Shown: one piece after another, positions 1 to 7,971 of the stretch
Position numbering within the stretch: the stretch's first letter is position 1
Layout: every line of letters begins with the position of its first letter
Source: Hymenobacter aranciens
Lineage (GTDB): Bacteria > Bacteroidota > Bacteroidia > Cytophagales > Hymenobacteraceae
Length of the DNA: 64,000 nt
Assembly: GCF_030580865.1 (NCBI RefSeq)
Contig: NZ_JAUQSY010000019.1
Location: forward strand, 55,747-119,746
Reading direction: 5' to 3'
The notes under the pieces: model-generated
Told to the model about the DNA's origin: nothing
Database searches by the model: none
The model's input: the letters and a program-made list of their open reading frames with translations, nothing else
Made by a program: the position numbers and the translations under genes

Positions 1-561
1 GGCAGCAAAATCCTGGGCGGCGTGGGCGAACCCGCCCCAGCGCTGGGCATCATCGGCGACTGGTATTTCCGCTACAACGTGGCCGCGTTTGAGAAAATGG
101 CCGGCGGCTGGGTGAGTCGCTTTCCCATCGGCACGGGTGCGACGGTGCCCGACCAAGTGGGGCAAAATGGAAAATACCTCAGCACCAACGGCACGAACAC
201 CTTTTGGGCAACCGTGCCCGCCGGCTACTCCGACAACCAGGCCAAGGATGCGGCGCTGCAAGCCATTTTGGCCACCAGCACTATCACAGCGACCTACAAC
301 ACCGGCACCCGGCTGCTGAGCGTGAACGTGCGGGCGGCCAGCCTCAACATGAGCCACCTCGACCCGGCCGCGCTGGCCACCGGCACCCTCACCGGTGCCC
401 AGCAGACCGCGCTCAGCAACGCGGCCAACTGGACCGCCAAAGCCTACAACAGCAGTACGCTGGTGCTAACGGGCATCCCGGCTGGCACCACGTACGACGA
501 CGCTAACTATCTCTACTACTTCGCTTCGGATAATCGGCCACTTCGGATGGCACTCGCATAA
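1..561 (+). CDS. Phage tail protein, 5' end outside window
   Basis: The reading frame is open from base 1, so the GTG at base 22 is probably not the real start; this looks like the C-terminal part of a longer protein. The visible part opens with a Gly/Pro/Ala-rich stretch followed by IGDWYFRYN and EKMAGGWVSR, a pattern often seen in phage tail and fibre proteins where a collagen-like or linker region leads into a distal domain. The stop codon overlaps the next ATG (TAATG), so translation is probably coupled. Role is inferred from the tail/baseplate genes that follow; no enzymatic motif is visible. Confidence 0.6.
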   Translation, partial: GSKILGGVGEPAPALGIIGDWYFRYNVAAFEKMAGGWVSRFPIGTGATVPDQVGQNGKYLSTNGTNTFWATVPAGYSDNQAKDAALQAILATSTITATYNTGTRLLSVNVRAASLNMSHLDPAALATGTLTGAQQTALSNAANWTAKAYNSSTLVLTGIPAGTTYDDANYLYYFASDNRPLRMALA

Positions 562-1367
562 TGGCACAACGGCTTTTAACACTCGGGGCCGCTGCCCTAC
601 GCCTGCGCCTGCCCGGCTACGCGCTGGCCTTCCCGAACTTTCTCCAGAACCTCACCAACGCCACGACCAGCTACGTAGGCAACACCTTTACCCTGGAAAC
701 GCTGGTGAAGGTGAATGCCTTTGCCAATCCGCCCGGCTACGGGAGCGGGAACCTGGCCCAGTACATTTTCTTGTGCAGCGGCTCCGAAAGCTATGCGTTC
801 AGCCTACTGTTTTTGGCCAGCGGTAAAATCCGATTCCGGAACTACAAAAACGGCGTCGATTACGAGACGGGCAGCGGCGTGGTGAAGGTGGGCGGCTGGT
901 TTCACCTCGCTTTCGTGCATGACTACGAAAACCTGGTGATGCGCTTCTACATCAATGCCGTGCAGGTGTACCAGACGGACATTGTGATGACCATTCGGCC
1001 CAACACGGCCTTTTCCATCGGCAACGTTGATAGTGACCGCTCCAACAGCAACCTGTTTGGCGAGCTGGATGAGTTCCGGATGTGGAAAACAGCCCGCACG
1101 GCACAGCAAATCAGCGATAACTACCGCCGCCCGAACGCGGCGTTGATTGCGGACGGGCAAATCACCCCCGCCACCACCGCTTTCTGCCACGATTTCGACA
1201 CCCCGGTGCCGGTGGCCTCGCCCGTCTTTACCGATGGCTCCGGTAACGGGGTTTCCCTCAGCTCCTCCTATGCCGCGTTGCGGGCAGCCCAGACCGGGCC
1301 CTGCCCACTGCTCACCGGCTACCCAACCACCACGCCCCGCAAAATCCTGACGCTTACGACTGCTTAA
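561..1367 (+). CDS. LamG/concanavalin-like phage tail protein
   Basis: A 268-residue protein with a laminin-G/concanavalin A-type jelly roll. The diagnostic segments are a TLETLVKV strand near residue 43, SGKIRFRNY near residue 88, GGWFHLAFVHD near residue 110 and the closing ELDEFRMWKTARTAQQI near residue 168, all typical of LamG_3-type domains. Such domains bind glycans or pack against tail spikes, so a role in surface recognition by the tail is likely. It starts on the ATG that overlaps the preceding stop and ends two bases before the next gene. No signal peptide is seen, as expected for a virion protein. Confidence 0.7.
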   Translation: MAQRLLTLGAAALRLRLPGYALAFPNFLQNLTNATTSYVGNTFTLETLVKVNAFANPPGYGSGNLAQYIFLCSGSESYAFSLLFLASGKIRFRNYKNGVDYETGSGVVKVGGWFHLAFVHDYENLVMRFYINAVQVYQTDIVMTIRPNTAFSIGNVDSDRSNSNLFGELDEFRMWKTARTAQQISDNYRRPNAALIADGQITPATTAFCHDFDTPVPVASPVFTDGSGNGVSLSSSYAALRAAQTGPCPLLTGYPTTTPRKILTLTTA

Positions 1368-1368
1368 T

Positions 1369-2196
1369 ATGGCCCGTTCGATTGCAACCATTCAGGCCGA
1401 AATGGCCGCCGCCCGCGCCGCCCGCGCTGAACTGGCCGGGCTGAGCAGCCCCAGCGCCACCAGCATCTACCGGCTCATGGAGTTCGTGGTGGCCGCCAGC
1501 ATCTGGGCCTTTGAAACCATCTTGGACCGCTTCCGGGATGAGGTGGCGGGCATCATTGCCCGCGCCCCTGCCGGTACACCGTTATGGTATGCTGACCGGG
1601 CGCTGGAATTTCAGCTCGATGATGAGCTGGTGATACTGCCCAGTGGCAAGCCGGGCTACGGCGACGGGGGCACTGGTGCCCGCATCGTGACGCGGGCCAC
1701 GGCAAAGGAGGCCAGCACGGGCAAGCTCTTCGTGAAGGTGGCTAAGGACGGGGCCACGGCGGGTACGCTGGCGGCGCTCAGCAACGATGAGCTGGTGCAG
1801 GTGCGCGGCTACATGGACCGGCTGAAGTTTGCGGGCACCCGGCTGGAGGTGGTGAGCCGGGAAGCCGACCGGCTGCTGGTGCTGGGCACCATCTACTATG
1901 ACCCGCTGCTGCCGCTGGCCACCGTGCGAGCCAATGCCGTGGCGGCGGTGCAGGGCTACCTGGCGGCGCTCGACTTCGATGGGCAGGTGTACGTGAGCAA
2001 GCTGGTGGATGCGCTCCAGGCCGTGGCCGGGGTGCGCGATGTGGAGATGGTGAGCGTGGCCGCCCGCGTAGGGGTAGCCGCTCCGGTGGCCATCCCCCGC
2101 GTGTACGAAACGGCGGCGGGCTACATCGTGCCCGAAGACACGCCCGGCCTGACCTTACTCGACACCTTAACCTTCGTGCCCGATGGCCAGCAATAG
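1369..2196 (+). CDS. Baseplate J-like phage protein
   Basis: A 275-residue protein resembling the Bacteroidota versions of baseplate wedge protein J/gp47. The N-terminus is helical and Ala/Arg-rich; the middle (residues 75-130) contains short beta segments with ARIVTRATAKEASTGKLFVKVAK; the C-terminal half has the YYDPLLPLATVRANAVAAV helix and a VAGVRDVEMVSV strand, as in baseplate J C-terminal regions where the chain order ends in a beta-rich domain. Its last 14 bases overlap the next gene. The family assignment is by pattern and by its place among tail genes, not by alignment. Confidence 0.55.
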   Translation: MARSIATIQAEMAAARAARAELAGLSSPSATSIYRLMEFVVAASIWAFETILDRFRDEVAGIIARAPAGTPLWYADRALEFQLDDELVILPSGKPGYGDGGTGARIVTRATAKEASTGKLFVKVAKDGATAGTLAALSNDELVQVRGYMDRLKFAGTRLEVVSREADRLLVLGTIYYDPLLPLATVRANAVAAVQGYLAALDFDGQVYVSKLVDALQAVAGVRDVEMVSVAARVGVAAPVAIPRVYETAAGYIVPEDTPGLTLLDTLTFVPDGQQ

Positions 2197-2680
2197 CCCT
2201 ATCGACTTTGAGCGCCTGGCGGTGCAACTGATGCCCGCGCTGCTGCGCAAGCCCCGGCTGGTGGCTTGGCTTCAGGCCATGCTCCACCCGCTTCGCCAGC
2301 TCTACACCCGGTTTCTGCTGGAGGCCGATGCTACGCGCCGTGAGCTGGCCTACAACAGCCAAACCATTCTGTTTGAGCAGGCGCTGAATGACCAATTCGA
2401 CCCCAGCGCCCGGCGCATCATCATTCGCAACAGCGACACCGAGCTGCCAGTGGTGTACCTGAACTTCCGCAGTGAAGGCCAGCCCGAGAAGTACGCCCGC
2501 TTCGCCGTGGAGGGGCCGCCCTGGCTGCGGCTCTACAGCCAGGCCGAATACAATACCCAACTCGATTTCACCGTGCGCGTGCCGGTGGTGCTGCGCACGG
2601 CTGAGCGCACCACCCAGCTCCACGCCCGCATTCAACACTTCAAACTGGCCACGCGCCGCTATACCCTTCGCTTCGTATGA
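2183..2680 (+). CDS. Phage tail/baseplate-associated protein, unknown
   Basis: A 165-residue protein of unrecognised family. The N-terminal 75 residues are amphipathic helices (FERLAVQLMPALLRKPRLV, LHPLRQLYTRFLLEADATR) and the rest is beta-rich (PVVYLNFRSEGQPEKY, PWLRLYSQAEYN). Its ATG lies inside the end of the baseplate-J-like gene and its stop overlaps the next ATG (ATGA), so it belongs to a translationally coupled string of five genes. Position between a baseplate J-like protein and a collar/fibre protein fits the slot of tail protein I in other tail modules, but the sequence itself does not prove this. Confidence 0.6.
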   Translation: MASNSPIDFERLAVQLMPALLRKPRLVAWLQAMLHPLRQLYTRFLLEADATRRELAYNSQTILFEQALNDQFDPSARRIIIRNSDTELPVVYLNFRSEGQPEKYARFAVEGPPWLRLYSQAEYNTQLDFTVRVPVVLRTAERTTQLHARIQHFKLATRRYTLRFV

Positions 2681-3531
2681 AAAAGCTCGAATTTGATACC
2701 GGTGGCCGCCCGTTGGCCAATGATGACTTGGTGGTGCTTCAGGACGAAGCCGCCGCCGTGATGTTTGCCCCCTACACCGGCCGGGGCGCATTCATCGTGT
2801 CGGGCTGCCAAGTGAGCGGCGTGGCCGGCGCCTACACAGTGGCCGCTGGCCTGCTGTGCCTGGATGGGGAGTTTCTGCGCTTTTACGGCGCCAGCAATGT
2901 GGCCCTGCCTGCGCAATTCCAGCGGGGCGGCTTCGACTTTATTGACGAACGGCCCTACGAAACGGGTGGCACGAAGGCTTGCATTCGGGAGCGTCCGGCC
3001 GTACTGGTGGCCCCAAATGCGGGCTACATGGGCGGGGAGTTCCTGCCTTTCACCGCACAAGGTGGCAAGCGCTGGAAGCACGTTTTGCAGGCGGCCACGC
3101 GCACTATCGGCGAAACCCAGGAACTGGTAACGGCTAGCAGCTACGTGCCCGCCAACTACGATGCCACTGGTGTAGGACTGGTGGGCACCGAAGCATGGGG
3201 CTGGGCACTCTGCAATGGGCAGGGTGGGCGACCCGACCTGCGGGGCCGGGTAACGGTAGGGCTGGACCCAGGCCGGGCAGATTATGACGCCATCGGCGAC
3301 GCGGGCGGCGTGGAAATGGTCACGCTGTTAGTGTCGCAGATTCCCCAGCACACACACCCGCTGGTGGCCAACGTGGACACGCTTGGCGGCCCTGGGCAGC
3401 TTGTTACCCGTGCAGGTAACGCGGGAGCATCTGGCGATACTCCCAACTCCGGCCCGGCTGGTGGTGGTCTGGCCCACGAAAACCGGATGCCGTTCTACAC
3501 CGTGGTGAAGCGGGTATGGGTAGGGTTCTAA
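2677..3531 (+). CDS. Phage tail fibre with tail-collar-like C-terminus
   Basis: A 284-residue protein. The C-terminal 120 residues have the tail-collar pattern: GWALCNGQGGRPDLRGRVTVG, then a His-rich strand IPQHTHPL and the closing HENRMPFYTVVKRVWVGF. In phages this domain forms a trimeric knob or fibre base. The N-terminal part (residues 1-150) has its own beta-rich segments and may attach to the baseplate. It is the last gene of the coupled tail module; a strong hairpin terminator follows 62 bases later. The same collar fold reappears in three chromosomal genes at 21.5-23.1 kb, which are shorter and begin directly with the collar domain. Confidence 0.7.
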   Translation: MKKLEFDTGGRPLANDDLVVLQDEAAAVMFAPYTGRGAFIVSGCQVSGVAGAYTVAAGLLCLDGEFLRFYGASNVALPAQFQRGGFDFIDERPYETGGTKACIRERPAVLVAPNAGYMGGEFLPFTAQGGKRWKHVLQAATRTIGETQELVTASSYVPANYDATGVGLVGTEAWGWALCNGQGGRPDLRGRVTVGLDPGRADYDAIGDAGGVEMVTLLVSQIPQHTHPLVANVDTLGGPGQLVTRAGNAGASGDTPNSGPAGGGLAHENRMPFYTVVKRVWVGF

Positions 3532-3593
3532 AGTCAGCAGCGCTCGCTTCTGCCAATAAATTGTAGTCGGATTTGTAGTCCAAAAAGTAAAAT

Positions 3594-3624
3594 GGCCCCT
3601 CACGCTACCGTGAGGGGCCGTTTC
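3594..3624 (+). terminator. Intrinsic terminator after tail module
   Basis: An 11-bp perfect stem (3594-3604 with 3609-3619) around the loop CTAC, followed by GTTTC. It closes the tail gene string and lies just before the tRNA, whose transcript comes from the opposite strand; it can also serve as a tRNA transcript terminator. Confidence 0.85.
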
Positions 3625-3625
3625 G

Positions 3626-3699
3626 TGGGCCCAACTGGAATCGAACCAGTGACCTGCTGATTATGAGTCAGCTGCTCTAACCGATTGAGCTATAGGCCC
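3626..3699 (-). tRNA. tRNA with anticodon CAT (Met or Ile2)
   Basis: The minus strand folds into a complete 74-base cloverleaf: acceptor GGGCCTA/TGGGCCC (one G-T and one A-T pair), D arm GCTC/GAGC, anticodon stem GCTGA/TCAGC with loop CTCATAA, and T arm ACTGG/CCAGT with TTCGATT. Discriminator base is A; CCA is not encoded. The CAT anticodon fits elongator Met or Ile2 (C34 changed to lysidine). C4-G69 and C5-G68 pairs, which I recall as determinants for the lysidine synthetase in E. coli, lean towards Ile2 but do not decide it. The 3' end faces the phage genes, as is typical of an integration site. Confidence 0.93.
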
Positions 3700-3862
3700 G
3701 TTGTCGGAGGTGTTTATTCTTTCACCTTTAAACCCCGGCCATGCCTGGAAACCTCCGACGCTGCAAAAGTACGACCTTCGCGGGGAAATTTCTCGTGGGT
3801 GGCCCCAGGTTTTTGCCCGAAAGCCGCCGGAAAATGAGAAAAAGTTTTTCCATAATTCATTC

Positions 3863-4519
3863 ATGCTTCCTCACTTATTATTTGATTTCGGCGGCGTTAT
3901 CATCAATATTGATTACGACCGCACGCTGGCGGCCATGCGGCAGCTGAGCCGCGCTGGCAGCGCCATCGAGTTTACCCAGGCGCAGCAGGCCGAGTTGTTT
4001 GACCAGCTGGAAACCGGGCACCTCACGCCCGCCGAGTTCCGGGCCGGGCTACGGGCGGGCTACGAGCTGGAGGCCAGCGACGAAGCCCTCGACGCCGCCT
4101 GGCACGCCATGCTGCTCGACGTGCCCGCCGAGCGGCTGGCCCTCATCGGCGAGCTGCGGCGGCGCGGGCACCAGACGGCCCTGCTCAGCAATACCAACGT
4201 GCTGCACATCGGCGCGATAAACCAGCAGCTGGCCACGCAATACGGCTTCCGGCAGGGCATTGCCGATGTGCTCGACCGCGTGTTTTACTCGCAGGAAGTG
4301 GGGCTGCGCAAGCCGGGCGGGGAGATTTTTCGGCACGTGCTGCGCGAAATGAACTGGGAGCCGGCCGACGTGTTATTCATCGAAGACAGTCCGCAGCACA
4401 TTGCCACGGCCCGCCGTCTGGGGCTGCAGGTGCTGTACCTCACCCCGCCCCACACCCTCACTACCGCGCTGCCCGAAGCCCTCCGTGTCTTTCCCGCCGA
4501 ATACGTTCCCGCCGTCTGA
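3863..4519 (+). CDS. HAD-family hydrolase
   Basis: A 218-residue haloacid dehalogenase-like phosphatase of the YihX/epoxide-hydrolase-N type. The nucleophile motif LLFDFGGVI is at residues 4-12, motif II LLSNTN in the middle, the motif III lysine in LRKPGGEIF and the acidic motif IV in FIEDSPQHIATA. The cap is helical. I chose the ATG at 3863 because the motif-I strand follows at once; the longer in-frame extension back to 3701 overlaps the tRNA leader and has no family character. It overlaps or abuts the M50 protease gene. Substrate cannot be told from sequence. Confidence 0.85.
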   Translation: MLPHLLFDFGGVIINIDYDRTLAAMRQLSRAGSAIEFTQAQQAELFDQLETGHLTPAEFRAGLRAGYELEASDEALDAAWHAMLLDVPAERLALIGELRRRGHQTALLSNTNVLHIGAINQQLATQYGFRQGIADVLDRVFYSQEVGLRKPGGEIFRHVLREMNWEPADVLFIEDSPQHIATARRLGLQVLYLTPPHTLTTALPEALRVFPAEYVPAV

Positions 4520-5738
4520 GCCCGCTGGCTCCGAAATCGTTACTTCTTCTACCGAACCTGCCACCTTGCGCGAGGCGCAGGCCGCTTTCCGGCGCTACGA
4601 GCGGCCGGCTGCGGCCGTGTGGCGCACCTGGGCCGTGCACCTGGGGCTGCTGCTGGTCACGGTGTTTACCACCACGCTGGCGGGCGTGCGGCTCACGAGC
4701 GCCCAGATGATGCCGCTGGAATTTCTGCCGCTGGAGATTTTTCAGTGGCCCCCGGCGCTGCTGCGGGCCGAGCTGACGCGCGGGCTGTGGTTTGCGCTGC
4801 CGTTTTTGGGTGTGCTCACGGTGCACGAGTTCGGGCACTACTTCGTGGCGCGCTACCACCGGGTGCGCACCACGCTGCCGTATTACATCCCGTTTCCGCT
4901 GGGACTGGGCACGTTCGGGGCGATTATTCGGATTAAGGACAAGATATTTTCGCGGCGCGAGTTTTTTGACATTGGTATTGCCGGGCCGCTGGCGGGTCTG
5001 GTGGTGGCCGTGCTGCTGCTGGGGTACGGCTTTACCCACCTGCCGCCGCTCGACTACCTTTTCAGCTTCCACCCCGACTACGCCCCGTACGGCGCCGACT
5101 ACGCCCGCTACGTGTACGGCCCCGACACGGCGGGCGGCTTCGTGCTGGCCCGGCCGCTGCTCTACCAGGGGCTCGAACACGCCCTAGCCGACCCCGCCCG
5201 CCTGCCGCACCCCAACGAGCTGCTGCACTACCCGGTGCTGGTGGCGGGGCTGATGGCGCTGTTCTTCACCGCCCTCAACCTGCTGCCGCTGGGCCAGTTC
5301 GACGGCGGGCACATCCTCTACGGGCTGCTGGGCTTCCGGCGCTACAACCGGCTGGTGCCCTTGCTCTTCACCGGCTTCATCTTCTACGCCGGGCTGGGCT
5401 TGTTTTCGCTGCGCGACGGCTGGCAAACCTGGCTCTACGGCGGCCTGCCCTACGCGGGGTACCTGGCGCTGGTGTTCTGGCGGATGCTGCCCCGGCCCCG
5501 GCAGGGCCTGCTGCTGGGCGCGGCGGTGTGGGCGGCCCAACTGGCCTGTGCCACCGCCTGGCCCACGCTCACCGGCAACCCCGGCTGGCTGCTGATGGGC
5601 CTGATAGTGGGGCGCTTCATCGGCGTATACCACCCGCAGGCGCCCGACGAGCGGCCGCTGTCGGCGGGGCGGCAGGTGCTGGGCTGGCTCATGGTGGTTA
5701 TTTTTGTATTGTGCTTCACGCCCTCGCCGTTTCAGTAG
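4485..5738 (+). CDS. Site-2 protease-like M50 metallopeptidase
   Basis: A membrane zinc protease of about 390-417 residues. The zinc motif HEFGH starts at 4824 (residue 114 from the GTG used here) within a hydrophobic helix, and the second active-site segment NLLPLGQFDGGH (Asp codon at 5301) supplies the third ligand. At least six to eight hydrophobic helices surround them, and the long loop with YAPYGADYARYVYG is typical of the Bacteroidota/chloroplast EGY-like branch. The start is uncertain: GTG 4485 and TTG 4566 are both possible and neither has a ribosome site; no ATG fits. Such proteases cut transmembrane segments, for example anti-sigma factors. Confidence 0.82.
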   Translation: MSFPPNTFPPSEPAGSEIVTSSTEPATLREAQAAFRRYERPAAAVWRTWAVHLGLLLVTVFTTTLAGVRLTSAQMMPLEFLPLEIFQWPPALLRAELTRGLWFALPFLGVLTVHEFGHYFVARYHRVRTTLPYYIPFPLGLGTFGAIIRIKDKIFSRREFFDIGIAGPLAGLVVAVLLLGYGFTHLPPLDYLFSFHPDYAPYGADYARYVYGPDTAGGFVLARPLLYQGLEHALADPARLPHPNELLHYPVLVAGLMALFFTALNLLPLGQFDGGHILYGLLGFRRYNRLVPLLFTGFIFYAGLGLFSLRDGWQTWLYGGLPYAGYLALVFWRMLPRPRQGLLLGAAVWAAQLACATAWPTLTGNPGWLLMGLIVGRFIGVYHPQAPDERPLSAGRQVLGWLMVVIFVLCFTPSPFQ

Positions 5739-5780
5739 GGTAGGAGCGGCCCTAATGTTTAGGGCAGGGGATGAATTTCA

Positions 5781-6401
5781 ATGGTATTTCAACAAAAACT
5801 TCCTTTCCGCAGCACCGTGCTGGGCCTGCGCTCGCACGGCCTCTACCTGTGCCAGCGCAACGTGACCGGGCACGTGACGCTGGAAATGGAAATGCCCTAC
5901 GAAGAAATGCTGCCCCTGCGCCTGGAGCGCCGCCGGCAGATTCCCTGGGGCGTGGTGACCATGGCGCTGGTGCTGGGCGCCTGCGTCTGGCTTTTGTCAA
6001 CCAGGCCGTTGATGCCCGCCGATGCGTTATACCAGCGGGCTTTGCTGATAGGCGGCGGCGTACTGGCTTGGTTTGGTATCGGGCTGCGCCACTGGTGGAC
6101 CAGGCAGATTCTGCACACCTCGCGCCTGCACCTGGTGCTGGCCGACACCGACCGCGCCGAGCTGCGCGCCTTCACCAACTCGCTGGAACAGCGCACCAAA
6201 GCCTACTTGCGTAGCGAGTATGGCAGCGTGAACCCCCTGGGCTACATCGAGCCGCAGCTGCGCCGCCTGCACTGGCTGCGCGAGCTGGAGGTGCTGAGTA
6301 CCGGCGAGGTCACAGCCCTGACCACCCGCCTCACCGGCCGCCTCACGGCCAAGCCGCTGCGTAGCATGGGCCAGCAGCTGGAAGCGCCGTACGTGAATTA
6401 G
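5781..6401 (+). CDS. Two-helix membrane protein, unknown
   Basis: A 206-residue protein I do not recognise. After about 55 soluble residues, in which LGLRSHGLYLCQRNVTGHV and MPYEEMLPLRLERRRQIPW stand out, come two transmembrane helices (about residues 56-74 and 86-104) joined by a short loop, then a helical soluble tail containing RAELRAFTNSLEQRTKAYLR. The layout suggests an inner-membrane protein with both ends on the same side. It follows the M50 protease by 42 bases in the same direction and could share its transcript. It could be a partner of the protease, but nothing in the sequence shows that. Confidence 0.65.
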   Translation: MVFQQKLPFRSTVLGLRSHGLYLCQRNVTGHVTLEMEMPYEEMLPLRLERRRQIPWGVVTMALVLGACVWLLSTRPLMPADALYQRALLIGGGVLAWFGIGLRHWWTRQILHTSRLHLVLADTDRAELRAFTNSLEQRTKAYLRSEYGSVNPLGYIEPQLRRLHWLRELEVLSTGEVTALTTRLTGRLTAKPLRSMGQQLEAPYVN

Positions 6402-6412
6402 CTTTGAATTAT

Positions 6413-6466
6413 GAGTTTTGAGTTAGAGAAGTGCCGAAACCCCTTTTAACTCATAACTCAAAACTC
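6413..6466. repeat. Short inverted repeat GAGTTTTGAGTTA
   Basis: Two 13-base arms (GAGTTTTGAGTTA near 6413 and its complement near 6454) separated by about 28 bases form an AT-rich hairpin in the gap after the membrane-protein gene. Similar low-complexity AT-rich inverted repeats occur between genes in related genomes. No T-run follows on the plus strand. Confidence 0.5.
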
Positions 6467-6473
6467 CTCACCT

Positions 6474-6481
6474 TACCTTTG
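6474..6481 (+). promoter_or_regulatory. Candidate -7 box TACCTTTG
   Basis: TACCTTTG matches the Bacteroidota -7 consensus TAnnTTTG and lies 22 bases before the start of the small Cys-rich gene. No clear -33 TTTG box is visible at the expected distance, so this is tentative. Confidence 0.4.
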
Positions 6482-6503
6482 TAGCCCTTTAGCAGTCGTC
6501 TTC

Positions 6504-6884
6504 TTGAACCGGTTTCTGGCTTATTTCCTTGCGGTGCTGATGCTCGTCCAGTCGTTTGGGCGGGAGTTGCTGGTGGTGGACTATGCCCTGAACAAAGCCC
6601 GCATCACGCGGCTCTACTGCGTGAACAAGGCCCGGCCCCGCCTGCATTGCAACGGCCGCTGCTACCTCGCTCAGAAGCTCCGCAAAGCCGCCGAAACCGA
6701 GAAGAAAGCCCCCGCCGGCCCCGAAAAGGTGAAGTATGAGGTGCTGCCCACGGCGGCCGCCTTCGTCCCGCGCCGGCCGCAGCAGTGGCCTGCCCCTACG
6801 CCGCGCTTTGCCGCGCTGCGGGGCTCGTGCTACGCGTTTGCCCCGGTGCGGGGCGTATTCCATCCGCCCGCGGTTCGGGCATAA
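6504..6884 (+). CDS. Small Cys-containing protein of copper/MbnP locus
   Basis: A 126-residue protein starting on TTG, with an N-terminal hydrophobic helix (residues 3-17) that could be an uncleaved anchor or signal. Next comes LYCVNKARPRLHCNGRCYLA with Cys39, Cys49 and Cys53, a pattern I associate with small Bacteroidota proteins found beside MbnP-family genes; the C-terminal half is Pro/Arg/Ala-rich and poorly conserved in appearance. Three closely spaced cysteines suggest metal binding or a redox centre. It precedes the MbnP-like lipoprotein by 126 bases in the same direction and probably forms one copper-related unit with it. Confidence 0.65.
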   Translation: MNRFLAYFLAVLMLVQSFGRELLVVDYALNKARITRLYCVNKARPRLHCNGRCYLAQKLRKAAETEKKAPAGPEKVKYEVLPTAAAFVPRRPQQWPAPTPRFAALRGSCYAFAPVRGVFHPPAVRA

Positions 6885-7010
6885 GTTGCTGGTTGCCGGG
6901 TACTGCTGATGCGTCCTGGCTTTGAGTGCCGCCATGAGGTGCCTGGGCTATGTGCCGGCATCTGGCGTGGCGCGTCTATTCCCTTCTTTTTCCTGAACTG
7001 CTTTTTCCTG

Positions 7011-7847
7011 ATGAAACTCATCACCAATTCCGCTATTGCCCTTTTCCTGACTGCCGCTGCGCTGCTGAGCGGCTGCAAAGACGACGATGACCAGGCGACG
7101 CCCACCGGCGTCGGCACCGTGTCCTTCGACGTTGAAAACGTGGTCGGCAGCTTGCCGCTGGTGCTCAAGACCGGCACCTACACCAACGCCGCCACCGAGC
7201 GGTTTACAGTGTCGAAGTTCAACTACATCCTCTCCAACTTCAAGCTCCAAAAGGCCGACGGCAGCGAGTACGCCGTGCCCGAGAGCTACGTGCTGCTCTC
7301 GGCCGATGCCACGCCCAACGCGGCTTCCAGCGGCAAGGCCTTTACCCTGAAAGATATTCCGGCCGGCGACTACACCGGCCTCACCTTCATGGTGGGCGTG
7401 GATGCCGCCCGCAACACCGCCGGCGCCCAAACCGGCGCCCTGGCCACCACCAACGGCATGTACTGGGACTGGAATCAGGGCTACATCTTCCTGAAGATGG
7501 AAGGCAGCTGGCAGAAGCCCGACGGCACGACGGGCATGGTGACGTACCACCTCGGCGGCTTCACCGAGCCCAACAACTCGCTGCGCACCGTGGCCCCCAC
7601 CTGGCCCGTGGGCGGCACCCTGGCCGTGCGTGCCGACCACGCCCCGGAAGTACACCTAAACGTGAACCTGCTGCAGTTGCTCAACGGCGCCACCGCCACC
7701 GACCACGTGAGCTTTGCCACCCTGCCCATGGTGCACATGCCCGGCGCCGGCGCCAGCCAGCTGGCTACCAACCTCAGCGGCAGCAGCTCGGCCGCCACCA
7801 CGGGCACGGCGTCGATGTTCCGCATCGACCACATTCACGCCAACTAA
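7011..7847 (+). CDS. MbnP-family lipoprotein
   Basis: A 278-residue lipoprotein. The signal peptide starts MKLITNSAIALF and ends with the lipobox LLSGC followed by KDDDD, so it is probably anchored in a membrane and exported. The mature part has the MbnP-family hallmarks: a VSKFNYILSNFKLQ segment, DIPAGDYTGLTFMVGVD and the aromatic motif GMYWDWNQGYIFLKMEG, in which family members use tryptophan-derived ligands for copper. Met/His-rich MVHMPGAG and a C-terminal IDHIHAN add possible copper ligands. ATG 7011 is preferred over the longer frame from 6909 because the lipoprotein signal begins there. It sits between the small Cys protein and the CDICGC protein. Confidence 0.85.
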   Translation: MKLITNSAIALFLTAAALLSGCKDDDDQATPTGVGTVSFDVENVVGSLPLVLKTGTYTNAATERFTVSKFNYILSNFKLQKADGSEYAVPESYVLLSADATPNAASSGKAFTLKDIPAGDYTGLTFMVGVDAARNTAGAQTGALATTNGMYWDWNQGYIFLKMEGSWQKPDGTTGMVTYHLGGFTEPNNSLRTVAPTWPVGGTLAVRADHAPEVHLNVNLLQLLNGATATDHVSFATLPMVHMPGAGASQLATNLSGSSSAATTGTASMFRIDHIHAN

Positions 7848-7850
7848 CCA

Positions 7851-7959
7851 TTCACCCCACCCCCCACCCCTCCCCTTCGGAAGAGGGGAGCCTGACGACG
7901 CATAGCTGCGCAGAACCGGCGCCCCTCTCCCGAAGGGGAGGGGTGGGGGGTGGGGTGAA
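7851..7959. repeat. Large GC-rich hairpin element
   Basis: Two arms of about 38 bases (7851-7888 and 7922-7959) are complementary: CCCCACCCCCCACCCCTCCC on one side, its complement on the other, around a 33-base centre. It fills nearly the whole gap between the MbnP gene and the next one. A related but different-sequence element lies at 43323-43505. Confidence 0.85.
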
Positions 7960-7971
7960 GCTATTGGGCCG

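Noticed and set aside
3701..3862. N-terminal extension of the HAD protein
   Set aside because: No family pattern, overlaps the tRNA leader; ATG 3863 starts exactly before motif I.
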